Shown one piece after another: positions 12,817 to 25,000 of a stretch of DNA of 64,000 nucleotides. The notes under the pieces are model-generated. The model was not told where the DNA came from, did no database searches, and saw only the letters and a list, made by a program, of their open reading frames with translations. Both the position numbers and the translations under genes were made by a program. Origin of the DNA: Membranipora membranacea (taxonomy: Eukaryota > Bryozoa > Gymnolaemata > Cheilostomatida > Membraniporidae); NCBI GenBank assembly GCA_914767715.1, contig OU612065.1, positions 14,448,001 through 14,512,000 of the forward strand, written 5' to 3'. How positions within the stretch are numbered: position 1 is the stretch's first letter; each line of letters opens with the position of its first letter.

Positions 12817-13479
12817 ACAATATATAATATATATATGAAATATTTAAAACCCAATCGGCCTAGCTGGCATTGAGACACTTAATAAGCTGTATAAAGAATA
12901 GCGAGCTATGTCATTGGTCAGTTTCAGGATTTCAAGGTTCGAATAAGGTCTAGTCTAGCTAATTTATTTTGTAAGTATGCATTCCAAAGTTTAAACAAGG
13001 ACTTTAGCTTACAATGTAGTACGTTTTCCTGTGTGTTAAGTTTGAGTTGGTAAAGTACATCAATGCACTTCACAGGGAGTCTGCTTTCTGGTAACTGTGA
13101 TTTGGAATCGAGTTGTTGCCGTCAGTACCCACCAAAATTACTCCGATTTGCACCACATCTTTTGTGTCTCAGCATTTTTTTTATATTGAGCCCCATTTAC
13201 AACTCTACACCCTCATGATTTTCTTCACATACAAAACAAGTATTTATGTTTCTAACAATATTATTCATCGTATTTCAAAAAAATAAATATACATCCAATA
13301 TAAATAAAGGCAGGGCTTATATAGTATAGAGAGCTAATTAGGGGATAGATAGTGGTGCACACTGCGTTCTGCCAGGTCCCGTATAGATAGGATGGTAGAC
13401 ATTTAAACCCACAATCCCATATTATTAATTGGTTTCAACAGAAGAAGCTTAAGCTTGTCAGGTATCAATTATAATCAAA
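12817..13479. terminator. Convergent 3' region of SNX4 and CCDC28
   Basis: The stop codons of SNX4 (plus) and CCDC28 (minus) face each other across 663 bp. Plus-strand AATAAA hexamers at 13282-13287 and 13303-13308 are plausible SNX4 polyadenylation signals, which would give a 3'UTR of about 500 nt. No clear AATAAA was found for CCDC28 on the minus strand here. No coding signal. Confidence 0.4.
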
Positions 13480-14593
13480 TTACTTTGGCATTGAAGTATC
13501 AGGTTGAGCGTCTTTGCTTCTTTGTTTGGGGGTTAACTTTGCTGTCGACTTGGGAGGAATGCTTTCACTCTTCAGTTCATGTACTGCACCATTTAATTCT
13601 TCTAGATTTTCTACTAGTTTGTTGAGGTTTCTAGAATAAAATACACAGTGGATGAATACTAAAATAAATAACCCAAACCTAATTTAAAAATCATTTACCG
13701 GAGTTATCTATTCACAAATAAATGAAGGGCAACTCCAAAGTTACACTAACTGTACAGGTTATACAGGGAGGTCTATGTGAGGTGGCCGATTTTTGGAGTT
13801 GGAATGCTGTGTTCAGATTACTAGATGATCTTCATAAGTGGTTCTGGTGAGATGTTCATACATACCCCTTTATGAAGATATTACCAGGACCAGAAATATC
13901 AAGAATAAACCAGGGTACTGACAAATTTCTTAGTTGAAAAAGCAAAGATTCAAACCTGAACGCTAGATCTTTCGCATCATCACTGTCGATGCTATAAATT
14001 TGTTGCTGGGCATCTAAATCAAAATGGAGCCTGGATAGTCTTTCCTGTCTCTCTCGTACTTGGTCCATCTGATCAAAGGTACAGCCTTTACCAAACACCT
14101 GCAGTTTGCCGTTATGGAAATCCTCTAATAATAAAAGCAGACCTTTCTCCATTTGACGTACATCTGCAACCTAAATAAAATAAAAAACAAATTATGAACA
14201 ACATTGTCTAATTCCAAGGTACTGTTTAAAAGGCAAAGAACGTCATGAAAAACAATGTCTTAGGTGTTAACAGCATATGATATTTGATGCCATTTGAGAG
14301 ATTCAAAGAAAACGCTCATCATTGCACATTGTACGCTCCTCCTCCATATACTACAACCGAGACAATTGAACTACCAATACACTTACATCGGTCAAAAAGT
14401 TGTGTTCAGCACATGGCCTTTTCACCTCCTTGACTTCATTAGTTTTAACTTGAGGTGGAGCGACAGGAGGCCCCCTACTCTGGCCTGGTGCAGGAGGAGC
14501 TGGGGCTTTCTTCTTTACAGTGACAACCCCACTTGCACCTGGAGTATTGAGTCGGTTACTAGAATCTCTGCGCCTCATGGTGCCACCCTCCAT
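13480..14593 (-). CDS. CCDC28: Coiled-coil domain-containing protein 28 (CCDC28A/B family)
   Basis: Exons 14387-14593, 13956-14170 and 13480-13630 join in frame to 190 residues, the usual family length. The N-terminus is Pro/Lys/Ala-rich and variable (KKKAPAPPAPGQSRGPP). The conserved core (about residues 64-160) has HNFLTDVADVRQMEKGLLLL, LEDFHNGKLQVFGKGCTF, VRERQERLSRLHFDLD and NLNKLVENLEEL, each matching human CCDC28B. CCDC28B is a modifier of Bardet-Biedl syndrome and affects ciliogenesis and mTORC2; whether this applies here is inference. A strong acceptor lies 24 nt upstream of the ATG (AG at 14618-14619, preceded by tttctttttacttgtt). The first exon or leader must therefore come from elsewhere. 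SMIM13 lies directly upstream on the same strand. Confidence 0.9.
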
Positions 14594-14617
14594 GTTTGCT
14601 TAGTCCCTTATCAAAAC

Positions 14618-14619
14618 CT
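14618..14619 (-). other. Splice acceptor just upstream of the CCDC28 start codon
   Basis: On the minus strand the sequence tttctttttacttgttag is followed by 24 nt of leader and then the CCDC28 ATG. It is one of the strongest acceptors in the window. It could receive a spliced leader, an unseen 5'UTR exon, or the SMIM13 donor at 14844-14845. Confidence 0.6.
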
Positions 14620-14669
14620 AACAAGTAAAAAGAAACACCCACATTATTTCAATAGCGAATATTATGGTT

Positions 14670-14725
14670 TTTATTTAGCAAAGCAAAATAACACCATTTT
14701 GTTGACACACATGCAGATTTTTATT
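14670..14725 (-). terminator. Two AATAAA signals between SMIM13 and CCDC28
   Basis: Minus-strand AATAAA hexamers read from 14725 to 14720 and from 14675 to 14670, 64 and 114 nt after the SMIM13 stop codon at 14789-14791. They are the likely 3'-end signals for SMIM13. The second is about 50 nt before the CCDC28 splice acceptor. Confidence 0.5.
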
Positions 14726-14788
14726 GTAGATGTGAGTGTATTTTACTGAGCGGCTGCATAGATAGATATTCGATCATTATGGATAATT

Positions 14789-15768
14789 CTAGCTATTTCC
14801 TAACCAGAATTGTAACACAGTAATTGTATAGATTGTCAAACATACCTTTCTACGAGAAGCTTTGGTAGTAGAGGTTGAGCTGTTTTCACGTTTCAATAAA
14901 GTTTTATCTGCATCTTCTGGTTCTTGAACCCCTAGTAACTCTCTGATAAACTTGAACTTTCTCAGGAAGAGTCTCCAAACCACATACCACCCTAAAATGC
15001 GCAATATTACTTTATGTGATATGAAGTGGATAGTGGATGGAAAAGGCATAGAGGGCTCCTGGAGTTTGGCAAGCTTGTATTTTGCATATGTTCAGTATCA
15101 ACTACCAAAATCCACCAATCAGGGTAAGGCTGGACAAAAATAACTAAATAATAGATGGATTTGAAAATTACTGGTTTGGTCAATTTTTGGTGGTTGATCC
15201 TGAACAAAGGCAGCATACAGGCTTCCAAGGCCCCAGGCACCCATGGGGAAGGGGATAGAACAAGGAGTTCCTTGTAAAATCTGATCAGGGAGACTCCCTG
15301 ATCTGATAGGATGAGAGGATGAACACATGAAGTGAATCAATCATCATCAAAGAGTTGAGAGTTAATCTTAAATTAAAGGTGGTGAATTGAAACATCTGAT
15401 TATCCAAGGATCATCATCATATCATAGTCACTGAATAGTCATACCAAACCAAAACTATTATTATTCAGTACAAATCACACAAGTATGATAATGACTATGA
15501 TATGTAAATATAAATATGAAAGTAAAACATAAATATAAATACAAAGTTGATAAGTTGAGTCAAGGATTACTTGAGTACCTTGTGAAGTTAGTAGGTAGGT
15601 AAGGTTAAGTTAAGGTAGGAGCAGCAAGGAGTAGGACTGTCAGTTGTAAGATAGATAGTTTGCAGTCAGTAATGTCAGGGGTAACTTACCAAAGACAACA
15701 AAGAGAACCACAAGGGCAAGACTAACTATTATTGATGTTATTGCAATGAAGAGATCAAACAGGTACAT
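14789..15768 (-). CDS. SMIM13: Small integral membrane protein 13
   Basis: Single-pass membrane protein of unknown function. Exon 1, 15690-15768, encodes MYLFDLFIAITSIIVSLALV and the rest of one hydrophobic helix (about 5-27). Exon 2 begins at 14991 and continues with GWYVVWRLFLRKFKFIRELL, nearly identical to the family signature GWYFVWHLFLSKFKFLRELV of human SMIM13, then an acidic/Ser-Thr-rich tail. Read to the first stop (14789) the protein has 93 residues (human 91). A donor at 14844-14845 (aaag|gtatg) could instead splice to the acceptor at 14618-14619, giving an 80-residue form ending VLIRD. The two AATAAA signals favour the unspliced end. An inverted-repeat element sits in the intron. 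The gene is divergent from PSMB5 and directly upstream of CCDC28. Confidence 0.85.
15052..15248. repeat. MITE-like foldback element, older copy (SMIM13 intron)
   Basis: The left arm (ggctcctggagtttggcaag, then gttcagtatcaactacc) is the inverted, diverged counterpart of the right arm (ggtggttgatcctgaac, then cttccaaggccccagg). The arms match the ends of the younger elements at 45.6-46.9 kb (GGCCCCTGGGACTT..., TATCAACCACC). I interpret it as a decayed member of that family. Confidence 0.6.
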
Positions 15769-16093
15769 ATCATTGCAACTGATCAGAATCTGCTAAAAAT
15801 CTTTTACCCCAAAGACTCAGAAATAAATTTTCAGCTGATTGCTAATTTTCCTGCTCCCAGGTGGAATTTATTTGAAGGGAGGTTACTGGAATCCCAATCA
15901 GCCACATCTTTAAACCTGATGAACTTGAGGCTAATATCAGAGGAAACTCCCAAACTATTATTGAACATTTTAATTCGCAATAATGATTTTGGAGTTACTG
16001 AGAACCTGAATCACTGCTTGCTTTAAAACTTGGGCTCTACAGAAAAGCCCGTATTAATTAGATATAAAGAATACAGGCTAATACAAAGAAAAA
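15769..16093. promoter_or_regulatory. Divergent promoter SMIM13/PSMB5
   Basis: The 325 bp between the SMIM13 and PSMB5 start codons must hold both promoters. A CCAAT box (ccaatca, 15894-15900) lies near the middle. A possible acceptor (ctctacag, AG at 16041-16042) precedes the PSMB5 ATG by 51 nt. No X-box or NRF1 site seen. Confidence 0.5.
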
Positions 16094-18456
16094 ATGGCTC
16101 TTCTTGATGTTCTAAGAACTGGATCACAGAATCTTCAATTTCTCACACCCAGTAGAGATCATGAGGCAGAAGAAGTAGACATGCTGATGTCTGAAAGGCT
16201 TCTGTTACCTAACAACTTTAATGTAAGATCACACACTTTATGCCATGCCTAAATAATCAGTAGCTAAGTCTGTCCCACAAGTTATTTTTCATTCATATTT
16301 TGTATCAAAATGTGCTTGTCATATATGTTAGTAGAGGTCTTCTCTGGCTCTAAATCAGTTATGACTGTCTAGTGTCTGCATGCAAATGAGCTAGTATCTT
16401 AGATCCCTTAGCATCCCAGGTGTTGTTATTGTGTGAAATTGTAATCCTTGTTGTAATCCATATCCATGAACCAATTAAGTAATAATGACAATAATGATTA
16501 ACAATGAGTCTGACCATGACTAGTTTCTTTTGTAAATGAATTGTATATAATAATTATTTTTATGCCAACAGTAGGTTACAATATACTGCTATCTCATGCT
16601 GTCAGATAATGCCTATTGTCTATAGGTCAGATAGTTAATTGGTGATTAACGACGCGCTACACTCAATATATTTGTAGACAGCAGAGTTGATGAATTCCGT
16701 CAATGCCAAGGAAGGAGGTCCCAAAATCCACTTCAACCATGGTACCACAACTTTGGGCTTTAAGTTTAAAGGTGGTGTAATTATTGCTGTAGATTCTCGA
16801 GCAACTGCTGGAGACTGGATAGGTAAGTAGCAAATAAATGTTAATTCAGGGAATTCATTTAGGATTATAATTGGTTCAATACTTGCATGTTGAAACCAAG
16901 GACGCAAGTATTTGTATGTATTTTGCCTGTGTTCATTATCAACCACCGATAGTCTTTGATACCATATCTGGGCCATGTACACTTGCAAACTCCAGGAGCC
17001 CATGGTTGATGCTAAGCTCTGAAAAGATTGGAATGCCTCGCTCTGTCTCAACTAAGTGCTCTGTTTGAGATAGCTTAAAACCACAAAGCCAGAAATATTG
17101 TTTTATTTTTTCTAGCCTCACAGACAGTAAAAAAAGTTATAGAGATCAACCCCTACCTGCTCGGTACAATGGCAGGAGGCGCTGCTGACTGTTCATACTG
17201 GGAGAGATTCCTTGCAAAGCAGTGCAGGTAATTATCTAACATATCATGTGGGTTGAGGATAACTATATATATCTATGTCTATTTTTCAATGACACTTGTT
17301 GATGAATAATAATGAAATGATATCAGGCTTGCACTGTGTATGGTAAGCAATGAGTCTATATAACAAACCCACTGCATGCTTAGGTATGCCAGCAGTTGAC
17401 TACGGATTGCGTACTACGATATTATGGTATGACTTCTACTCACATTTTTCCAGAATCCATGAACTGCGAAACAAAGAAAGGATCTCAGTTGCTGCTGCAT
17501 CAAAACTCTTAGCTAACATCGTATATGGTTACAAGGGATATGGATTGTCAATGGGTACTATGGTTTGTGGATGGGATAAAAATGTAAGTTAAATACCCTG
17601 CCTTATTACTGTCGTCAATGCTCAGTTGGATCTGTTATAATTTTTAAGAAATGAGAACAATTTTTTTTGGTTTACCAAACAACAGAGCTATTGCTTTTCA
17701 TGAACGGTAAAATGAACTAATGAATGAGTTCATGTTGCAGTGACACTTCTTTATTCACTTTAGGGCCCTGGGCTGTACTATGTAGACAGTGATGGTACCC
17801 GGCTCACAAACAATCTCTTCTCTGTCGGCTCAGGAGCAACATATGCCTACGGTATACTTGATTCCGGTTACAAGTGGGATATGGCAGTAGAGGATGCCAT
17901 ACAACTGGGTAGACGAGCTATTTATCACGCCACACACAGAGATGCATACAGTGGTGGTGTAGTCAACTGTAAGTACAATTACTGTAGAGAGTTGCGTAAG
18001 TTTTCAACAAACCTTCATGCTTTATTCCTGGTCTCTGCATTGGGAGATACCGAGATACGCGTCATAACTTGAACAACTAACAATAATGAATATGCCAACT
18101 GTTGCCCATGGTTCACAATATCTGAATAAATTAGGGTTATGCCCTTCTACCAGTTTCAAATACAAGAGTGCGTAACTCTTGGATCCTTCCGTTTCTCAAA
18201 CAAATCTATAATCGTGGCCATCTGACATCAACTTAGCCACTAAATAGGAGGCTGTTTGCATCATCACACTTAGCCCTGTAATTGTACACGGCGTCATTCT
18301 GTAAATATTTTACCTCAATGATTTCCAGTTAGATATAACCATCACCTTTAATTTACAGTGTATCATATGAAAGAAACAGGATGGGTGAAGATATCTCAAG
18401 ACGATACTATGAAGTTACATTATCAATACCAGGAAGAGAAAAAGGCAGGCAAATAG
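16094..18456 (+). CDS. PSMB5: 20S proteasome catalytic subunit beta-5
   Basis: Chymotrypsin-like peptidase of the 20S core, an N-terminal threonine hydrolase made as a precursor. Exons 16094-16222, 16678-16822, 17116-17227, 17454-17583, 17764-17968 and 18359-18456 join in frame to 272 residues (human 263). Autocleavage in HG|TTTLGF would expose Thr66 as the catalytic Thr1, leaving a mature chain of 207. Conserved sites include AVDSRATAG (Asp17), SQTVKKV (Lys33), the S1-pocket methionine in [22 protein letters not shown] and [13 protein letters not shown]. The 65-residue propeptide is typical of beta-5. The invertebrate context favours PSMB5 over the immunoproteasome paralogue PSMB8. Likely polyadenylation signal AATAAA at 18635-18640. 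Intron 2 holds an old MITE-like repeat. Confidence 0.97.
16892..17005. repeat. MITE-like foldback element, older copy (PSMB5 intron 2)
   Basis: Left arm accaaggacgcaagtatttg...ttcattatcaaccacc and right arm tttgataccatatc...ttgcaaactccaggagccc are diverged inverted copies. They share the TATCAACCACC and CTCCTGGAGTTTG motifs with the copy at 15052-15248. It lies wholly inside the intron and leaves the splice sites intact. Confidence 0.55.
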
Positions 18457-19063
18457 ATATCCATCTTTATTGTAACAATGAACGCTGAACTATGGTGATA
18501 ATTTTGTTGAGGCTGAACTTTGCCATGAGTGAAAGGAAAAATGACATGCACAAAACTGTTATCATCACTGTTTTGGTTTTGTAATTATGTTCTATCATAT
18601 TAATATTCAAGTTAGTCATGTACTTGATAATTGGAATAAAAATTATCAATCATTCAAACTACTGATGAAATATTGAAAATATCATATGTGATGCTATACC
18701 AACAAGTGAAGACTTTTATGTACATTGAAACAATAATAATAAGATGAATTGGCTAACAGTCATAAACTACATGCAGCACTAAAAACATATATGAGCATTA
18801 TGAGAATAGAACATGGTTATTATTGCAATAAGTAAAACAAAGCAAGCTGAGAATCTGTTTTCTCACAGACCTAAAAGATTCAGATTGTTGGAGTAAATCA
18901 TCGGTTATTTTGAGGCAAGAATGAAGTCAATGAGTCAAATACTGCTCAGTGTATATGAGCAGAACAAATAATAAACAAAAAGAGTGTACCAAATTTTATC
19001 TGTAAACAGATAAGTTGATGTATATAATAACAAATAAGTAAGGTAAATAGTTATAGGATGTCA
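18457..19063. terminator. Convergent 3' region of PSMB5 and the RADIL/RASIP1 homologue
   Basis: AT-rich convergent spacer of 607 bp. AATAAA at 18635-18640 fits the PSMB5 3' end. No clear minus-strand polyadenylation hexamer was found for the RADIL/RASIP1 homologue. No coding signal. Confidence 0.4.
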
Positions 19064-22000
19064 CTAATGCTTGAGAGAAATTTGTTCCATTTGGGAGGAC
19101 AACTCTTCGTCACTACTGTCCTGTCTTCTAAGGACATTGTTATATTCATTCCCGGCTATAACTTTGTGTTCTACAGAGGCACGTTTAGGAGGTGGGGTCT
19201 GTCTTTTCTTCTTGAAGATTGGAGTGTAAGACTTGCCGCCACTCTTTTCACTGGCGTGGGAATTGTTAGAGCCTCTTGAGCCGAGCTTTGTATGATCCCC
19301 AAACGATTTACTGTTGTCATCCACTTCTGTAGGGCTTCGACTATGCCCAAGGTCAAATCCACTGTCTGTCTCATCTATGAGATTCAGGAGATATAGAGAA
19401 ATCAATAAACATACAAACAATAATACCAATCTCTGAGTTAACATCACTGATGTCTCTGTTACGGCATGTGATACTTTATTCCAATTTTAACTTGGCTGGA
19501 AGTCCCATACTTCTTACACCCCTTTTATATCTATATTGCTAACCAAGCACACTCACGTGGTGACAGATGCTGGTCCACAAAAATCATTCATGTGAGCAAA
19601 TCCGGATATATTGTCTGCCCATTTTATGCAATTCGATATCCTATTGCTGAATGTATTATGCTATTAATCCGAAGTCCATGTGACTGAGTACACATACCTT
19701 CCGACTGGTGATGACCGTACGTGGAGTTGAAGTAATCGAGATGCTGATTGAACACTTTATCTTCAAGCCTCACTGCCAGGTTTATACAGCTATGTGATGG
19801 CATCACTAAAGGTGGGTGATCGTCAAAGCTCACCATAACTCCTACAAGGGACAAAGTCTTGTATTACAAAGTATGACTATACACACACATGAAGTGAAGG
19901 CGTTTTTCATGATAGCTTTAATTCTTCAGTTGGTAGGTTTACTTCCCTTACAACTCATAATGTTTTTTTCCTATGATCACTGATCAATTGTTTTCCATTA
20001 ACAACATGAATATATATTACTGTGGTCAAACTTGAGTTTACCACATAAATATAACCCCACCCATATATTGTTTTCTTAATTCTATTTTAATACATTATTC
20101 AATAATTTTTCTATGAATAAACATGTAAATACAGTGATTTCAATTAGGAGTTTCAAATGCAAATTGGCCCCCTCCTTCCTCCCGCCTATGTTCAGCATGA
20201 TGTATGTCACCGGGTCACCAAACCCAGGATTGATACATAGTCATTCTGTCAGGTAAGACATGAGACATGAGAAATATGACATTGGCATGCAGGTTGATAT
20301 TTCTGATAGAAGATTATGTCATTGGTGCTTTGTTGATGGCTCATTACTTTCACACATACTATACTATCAAATAGACTTACGGTCATCCATTATAACATGA
20401 ACTTCATCGGAAGGAGGGCACCACTGGGTTGGAACTTGTCGGTTTCCCAGGTCATAGTTGGCTAGAAGATGGTGAAGTTGAACGCCTCTCAATAAAGGGT
20501 ATAAGTTCTTAAGCTGGTGCCATGATGCCTACAACAAATGGGCTGAGGTGTTAGATAGAGAAAGGTAATGCCATGGGTAATTGATCAGATGAAATGTATC
20601 ACTTTGACATCAACAATCAAGATTGGCCAAGATTACGACACTAGTAATAGGAAAACAATGCTGAGGACAAAGAACAAATAACTTTTTTCTATGCTATTAA
20701 TCACCTTGGCAGCCACTATGAAGGGCATAAAATATGCATAATAATGTGTGTCGAGAATGTTATGATACTAAGTTTTGTTGTAATTTTACGGACAAGTGAT
20801 TTCAAAATATTCCTCTTCATCTTTTACCGTGTCAACATCTTTAACCACTGAGGATTCATCATTTGAGGTATATATTAATTTATTTCCCTCAGGTATGACA
20901 ACGACCCTTGAAATCTTTCCAGCTGTCTGAAGAAGCTACCAATTATTAAATCAGAGAATTGCGGTTGATTGAATGCAAATTATATGGTAAATAGTACAAT
21001 GGATATTATTGTAGTTTACCTGAAGTAAGAACTGTTTAGAAGTTGCTAGGAAGTCAGCTACGCTTATCACAGTGGTGAGGTAATTGTTAGCTGCCTCCAT
21101 GTGCTGGTCATGTGACCAATTCTCTAACAGCTCAATGTTCTTTCGAATCTTGACACCTTCCTCCCAGTTATAGTAAAGACTTACAGATTCTAAAACAGAG
21201 AGTATTGTATTAATGGTGATGTTATCAAAGTTTAATCATCTATTCATCTTCGAAGGTACTATGTACTCAAATCATGGCCGAAATTTTCATGCCAATATGC
21301 TTGTCTCAAAGTCAGAGCAGTGCAAAACATGCGCTGGTGTCTAGGTATTAGTTGGCAGAGAAATCACCTCAACATTCCACGAGCAATCATAAACTGCACA
21401 TTCAGGAATTTCACAATTAATTCAAAACTCATACATATTAGATTATAAAGCACGCTAATGTTAGGTTAGTAAGACTAAAATCGGCAGATATGGCAGCCCA
21501 AAGTGGATAAGATGGCGAAGGAGCACATTTATTACTGGTAATCTAAAATTGAACTATTGTGACATGCAATCAATGCAACCACAAACCTTTTTTCAGAGAT
21601 ATATTGCCTAAAAATTCAAGTTGAAATGGTTAGTGATCATTGTAAATTACACATTATACCCACTAGTACCAAACTTAGAAAATAAAAACGTGACAGTTCC
21701 AGGGTTTGATAGGATAGCTTGGGTGGACAGATGGGCAGGTGGGACACCAAACCGTGCCCACTGAAAATCTGTGATGAAATCACCAACTAACTATCTAACT
21801 ATCCCGCTACCCATATCAAATATATGGCCTAAAGTCATGGCAGGCATTACCGTAGGAAGTTGACTTTGTTATCAAAGTATGGTATGGGTGAACCCATTGA
21901 AATAGAGGAGGCAACTCTTTAGGTGCGAGGCCATTAACCAATGAGAAAGCTTAGGATCCTCCTGTTAGAAAGGGAGGCAATGTCAGGAGGAGGACAAGTC

Positions 22001-25000
22001 CATTCATGCTATGCCCCTCATTTTGAGGCAACCAATCACCATTTGCCCACAACGCCCTGCTTAAGCCCCTATCAATATAAAATAATGACCGGACAACTCA
22101 CCATCTTCAAACATTTTGTTGCACAGCGAGGTTCCAAGGAAGAAGTATAGGTACGAGAAAAGTTGTTGTGTGATGGAGATATTCAAAGCCATGTTATTGG
22201 CGATATCCATAATGAGGGTTAGAGACTTCAATGTGTCGTTCATTGTTGGAGCTTCGTTTGGAAGACGACTGAATGGGTTGTCAGTTAAAATCATATCTAG
22301 TGTAGGGTAAAGCACCTGTAAAAGAGTAAAATATCAGGTAGTTAGTTGCCTTAAGCAATGCGAATAGCGCTTAATGTCTGACTCAGTGCGCACTGATACT
22401 GACACACGGCATGGTCATGAAAATAGCCGGACTGCAGGGTTAATAACCATTGATGGAAACGGATGCCAAGCCACATCCTGCAGAACTGACACAAGTGTCT
22501 GTGACTGCCAAACCTCCTCAGCATGTTGTCGGACCTGTTTAGAAGTTATTTTGCCTTTATCGAAATATGAATGCGTGCTACAAAAGAGAGGCCTGTCTCT
22601 TGGGACCAAAGGTCGCTTTTGCTGCTAGACATGGGGGCGGTTCAGAGAACTATGAGTCATGCAATCCTCATCATCGGCTCTACCATCCTGGGTAACAATT
22701 AACGTTGAAGCACTTAAATTATCGCCATATAAATCTTACCTTAGTTAGGTGGTACACAGTCTGTTGGAAGGCATATATAACAGAGTCAGACAACACATTC
22801 ATAATCTCATCCATGGCGTCAGTGCTGCCGACAGCGACACTCAGGGTGGCCTGATTCATAGAAAGGTAACCTCTAAGCTCTATACAGTTAGCCATCCAGA
22901 ACATGAGACACTGAAGATGAGGTGCTACCACATCGAGGCGGTCTACTGGGTTCAGACTGTCAAGGACAAATAATCTTCACGTTAGCACAAAAATGTCTTT
23001 CTTATGCAATCAGATCACGTATACAACTAAATTTTGACATCCAAATAAAACCGAGATATGATTGTTGGACATATAAATTGACAGGGGTCTATATGAACAT
23101 CAACGCTTTGGTATGAAATGATGATTCAAGGACATATTCGGTGACTTGAGCATTCATATTTGTCACTTATTCATTTCCCTTGATTGCAATATAACCATCA
23201 CCTAGTAGCAAATGACAAGGTCTTGACATTCATCAGAACGTGGTATTTGGGTCAGAGCACTGGGTCATACCAGTACCACCTATGACGCTTCGGTTCAGCT
23301 CTATCTTAGGACCAAATCACTGACAGAGATAATTATAGTAATCCTGGAAGATGATTATCCCAAGTAGTAGAAATTGTTGAGTGTCAAGATTGCAAACAGA
23401 GAAATAAAGATGTCAATTCGATATGGTACAACATTGAGTGTTTGCAATCGGCGCCACCTACAGCAGTTGAAACGAAAAGGTGCCAAGGATCACTTGATAG
23501 TCCATACTAGAGTGTGTGATAAAAGGCCCATATCTGCCCTCCGGGAGCTATCAGTTCCCAAATACGCTTCTCAAATCTCTTTCTGTTTTGACCATTTTGA
23601 TAATGGTACATAAATATGTCCGCTCTTCACAAACACCCACCTCAAGCAATCTTGAGATGATTACCTTCCCAGTTATATACACAGTCATGGCCGATGAACC
23701 ATTTACAAAATTGTTATATGAAAATTGGAATCTCCCACTCACCTGTCCATTTCTTCTGTACTTGATTGTAAGTGCTTGGTATTCTCCTGGAAACAGACAT
23801 AAACCGATAATTATGCTTTGTGGGTTTCAAAATTATAATGCAAATTGAACGATTTGTTCTTGCAACATCCTCTAGCATGTAATGACCATATTTTAACACA
23901 TAACTACTCATCACTTTCAACATTTAACTGGATTTGACTCCAAGAAATTCACGGTTGGAAAAACGGGATTTAAGTAGCTCCATATCTATGACTCACAGTT
24001 GGATCAGATTAATACAGCTTATACATCCATGGTAAAAAATACAATGGCTAGCCTAGGTTGAGTGCTAAAGCCCTTATTTGAAGCTCAATGCATCAGACTT
24101 GCATGGTTGACCTTGAGAAAAAGCAAAAATCCATATAACCTACAAGGAATGAGACTTCATCTCCCTGATATAATTTCAGTGAGCGTCCCCTCAATATATA
24201 TTGATTATATATTGATTGAAGTCTTGGTCAACACTCACCCAAATGATGTTTTGGAACTCAGAGCTGACTTTGTTGAGGAATGAAACTAGGTCATCCTTCC
24301 TCATAGCATGTCTCGCATGATCCACTGCTAAGGCTATCAAATAGCTTGGTGTTAGTTTATATCCCTCATCCGACCATCTCATAATGCTGAAGATTTTAGA
24401 CAGAAGTTCATCTTGTTTATCCAAGGTGAAAGACAGCGACATGGCATGGTTGATAACGTCGTGCCATTGTCGATTTTCCTCGTATAGAGAAGGCTTGTGT
24501 GGTTGCTCGTCAGAACTCCCGCTCATCGTATGCCTCACCATAGACTGAGAGTTAGATTCTGTGCCTCTTTCAGGTGAAGTTGGGTCTTTGAACAAGAATA
24601 TATAGTGTTGACCCAGAGTAATAATGTCACCTGCTTTAATGTTAGTTTTTTGGGTTATATCTTCTTCGTTGATTCTGACTTCAGCACCAGGGAAAGGGGC
24701 CAGGCTAATACACTTGTACTCAGTCTCGTTCTCTTCATCATAAACTTGACATACCCAGCAATGCTGGGCGAGGACGTCAGGGGCGTATAGACGTATATTA
24801 CACTTATCCTCGTCCTCTGACCGGCCTATTATCGAGGTAGTTCGGCTTATCGTATGCAGAACAGAGTCATGCTGCGTATCATAAGACTGGATTGTAAGGA
24901 AATACGGATAGTCAGTTGGAAACTTTAGCGTTTGGCTATTATAGTCAGTTACATTACTAATACTGCTCAGTGAGGTGGACGTATGTCGCTGGAAATCTCT

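Noticed and set aside
14387-14991. SMIM13 and CCDC28 as a single fused protein
   Set aside because: Splicing 14845 to 14617 meets a stop after five codons, before the CCDC28 ATG, so no fusion protein is possible; only a bicistronic message is.
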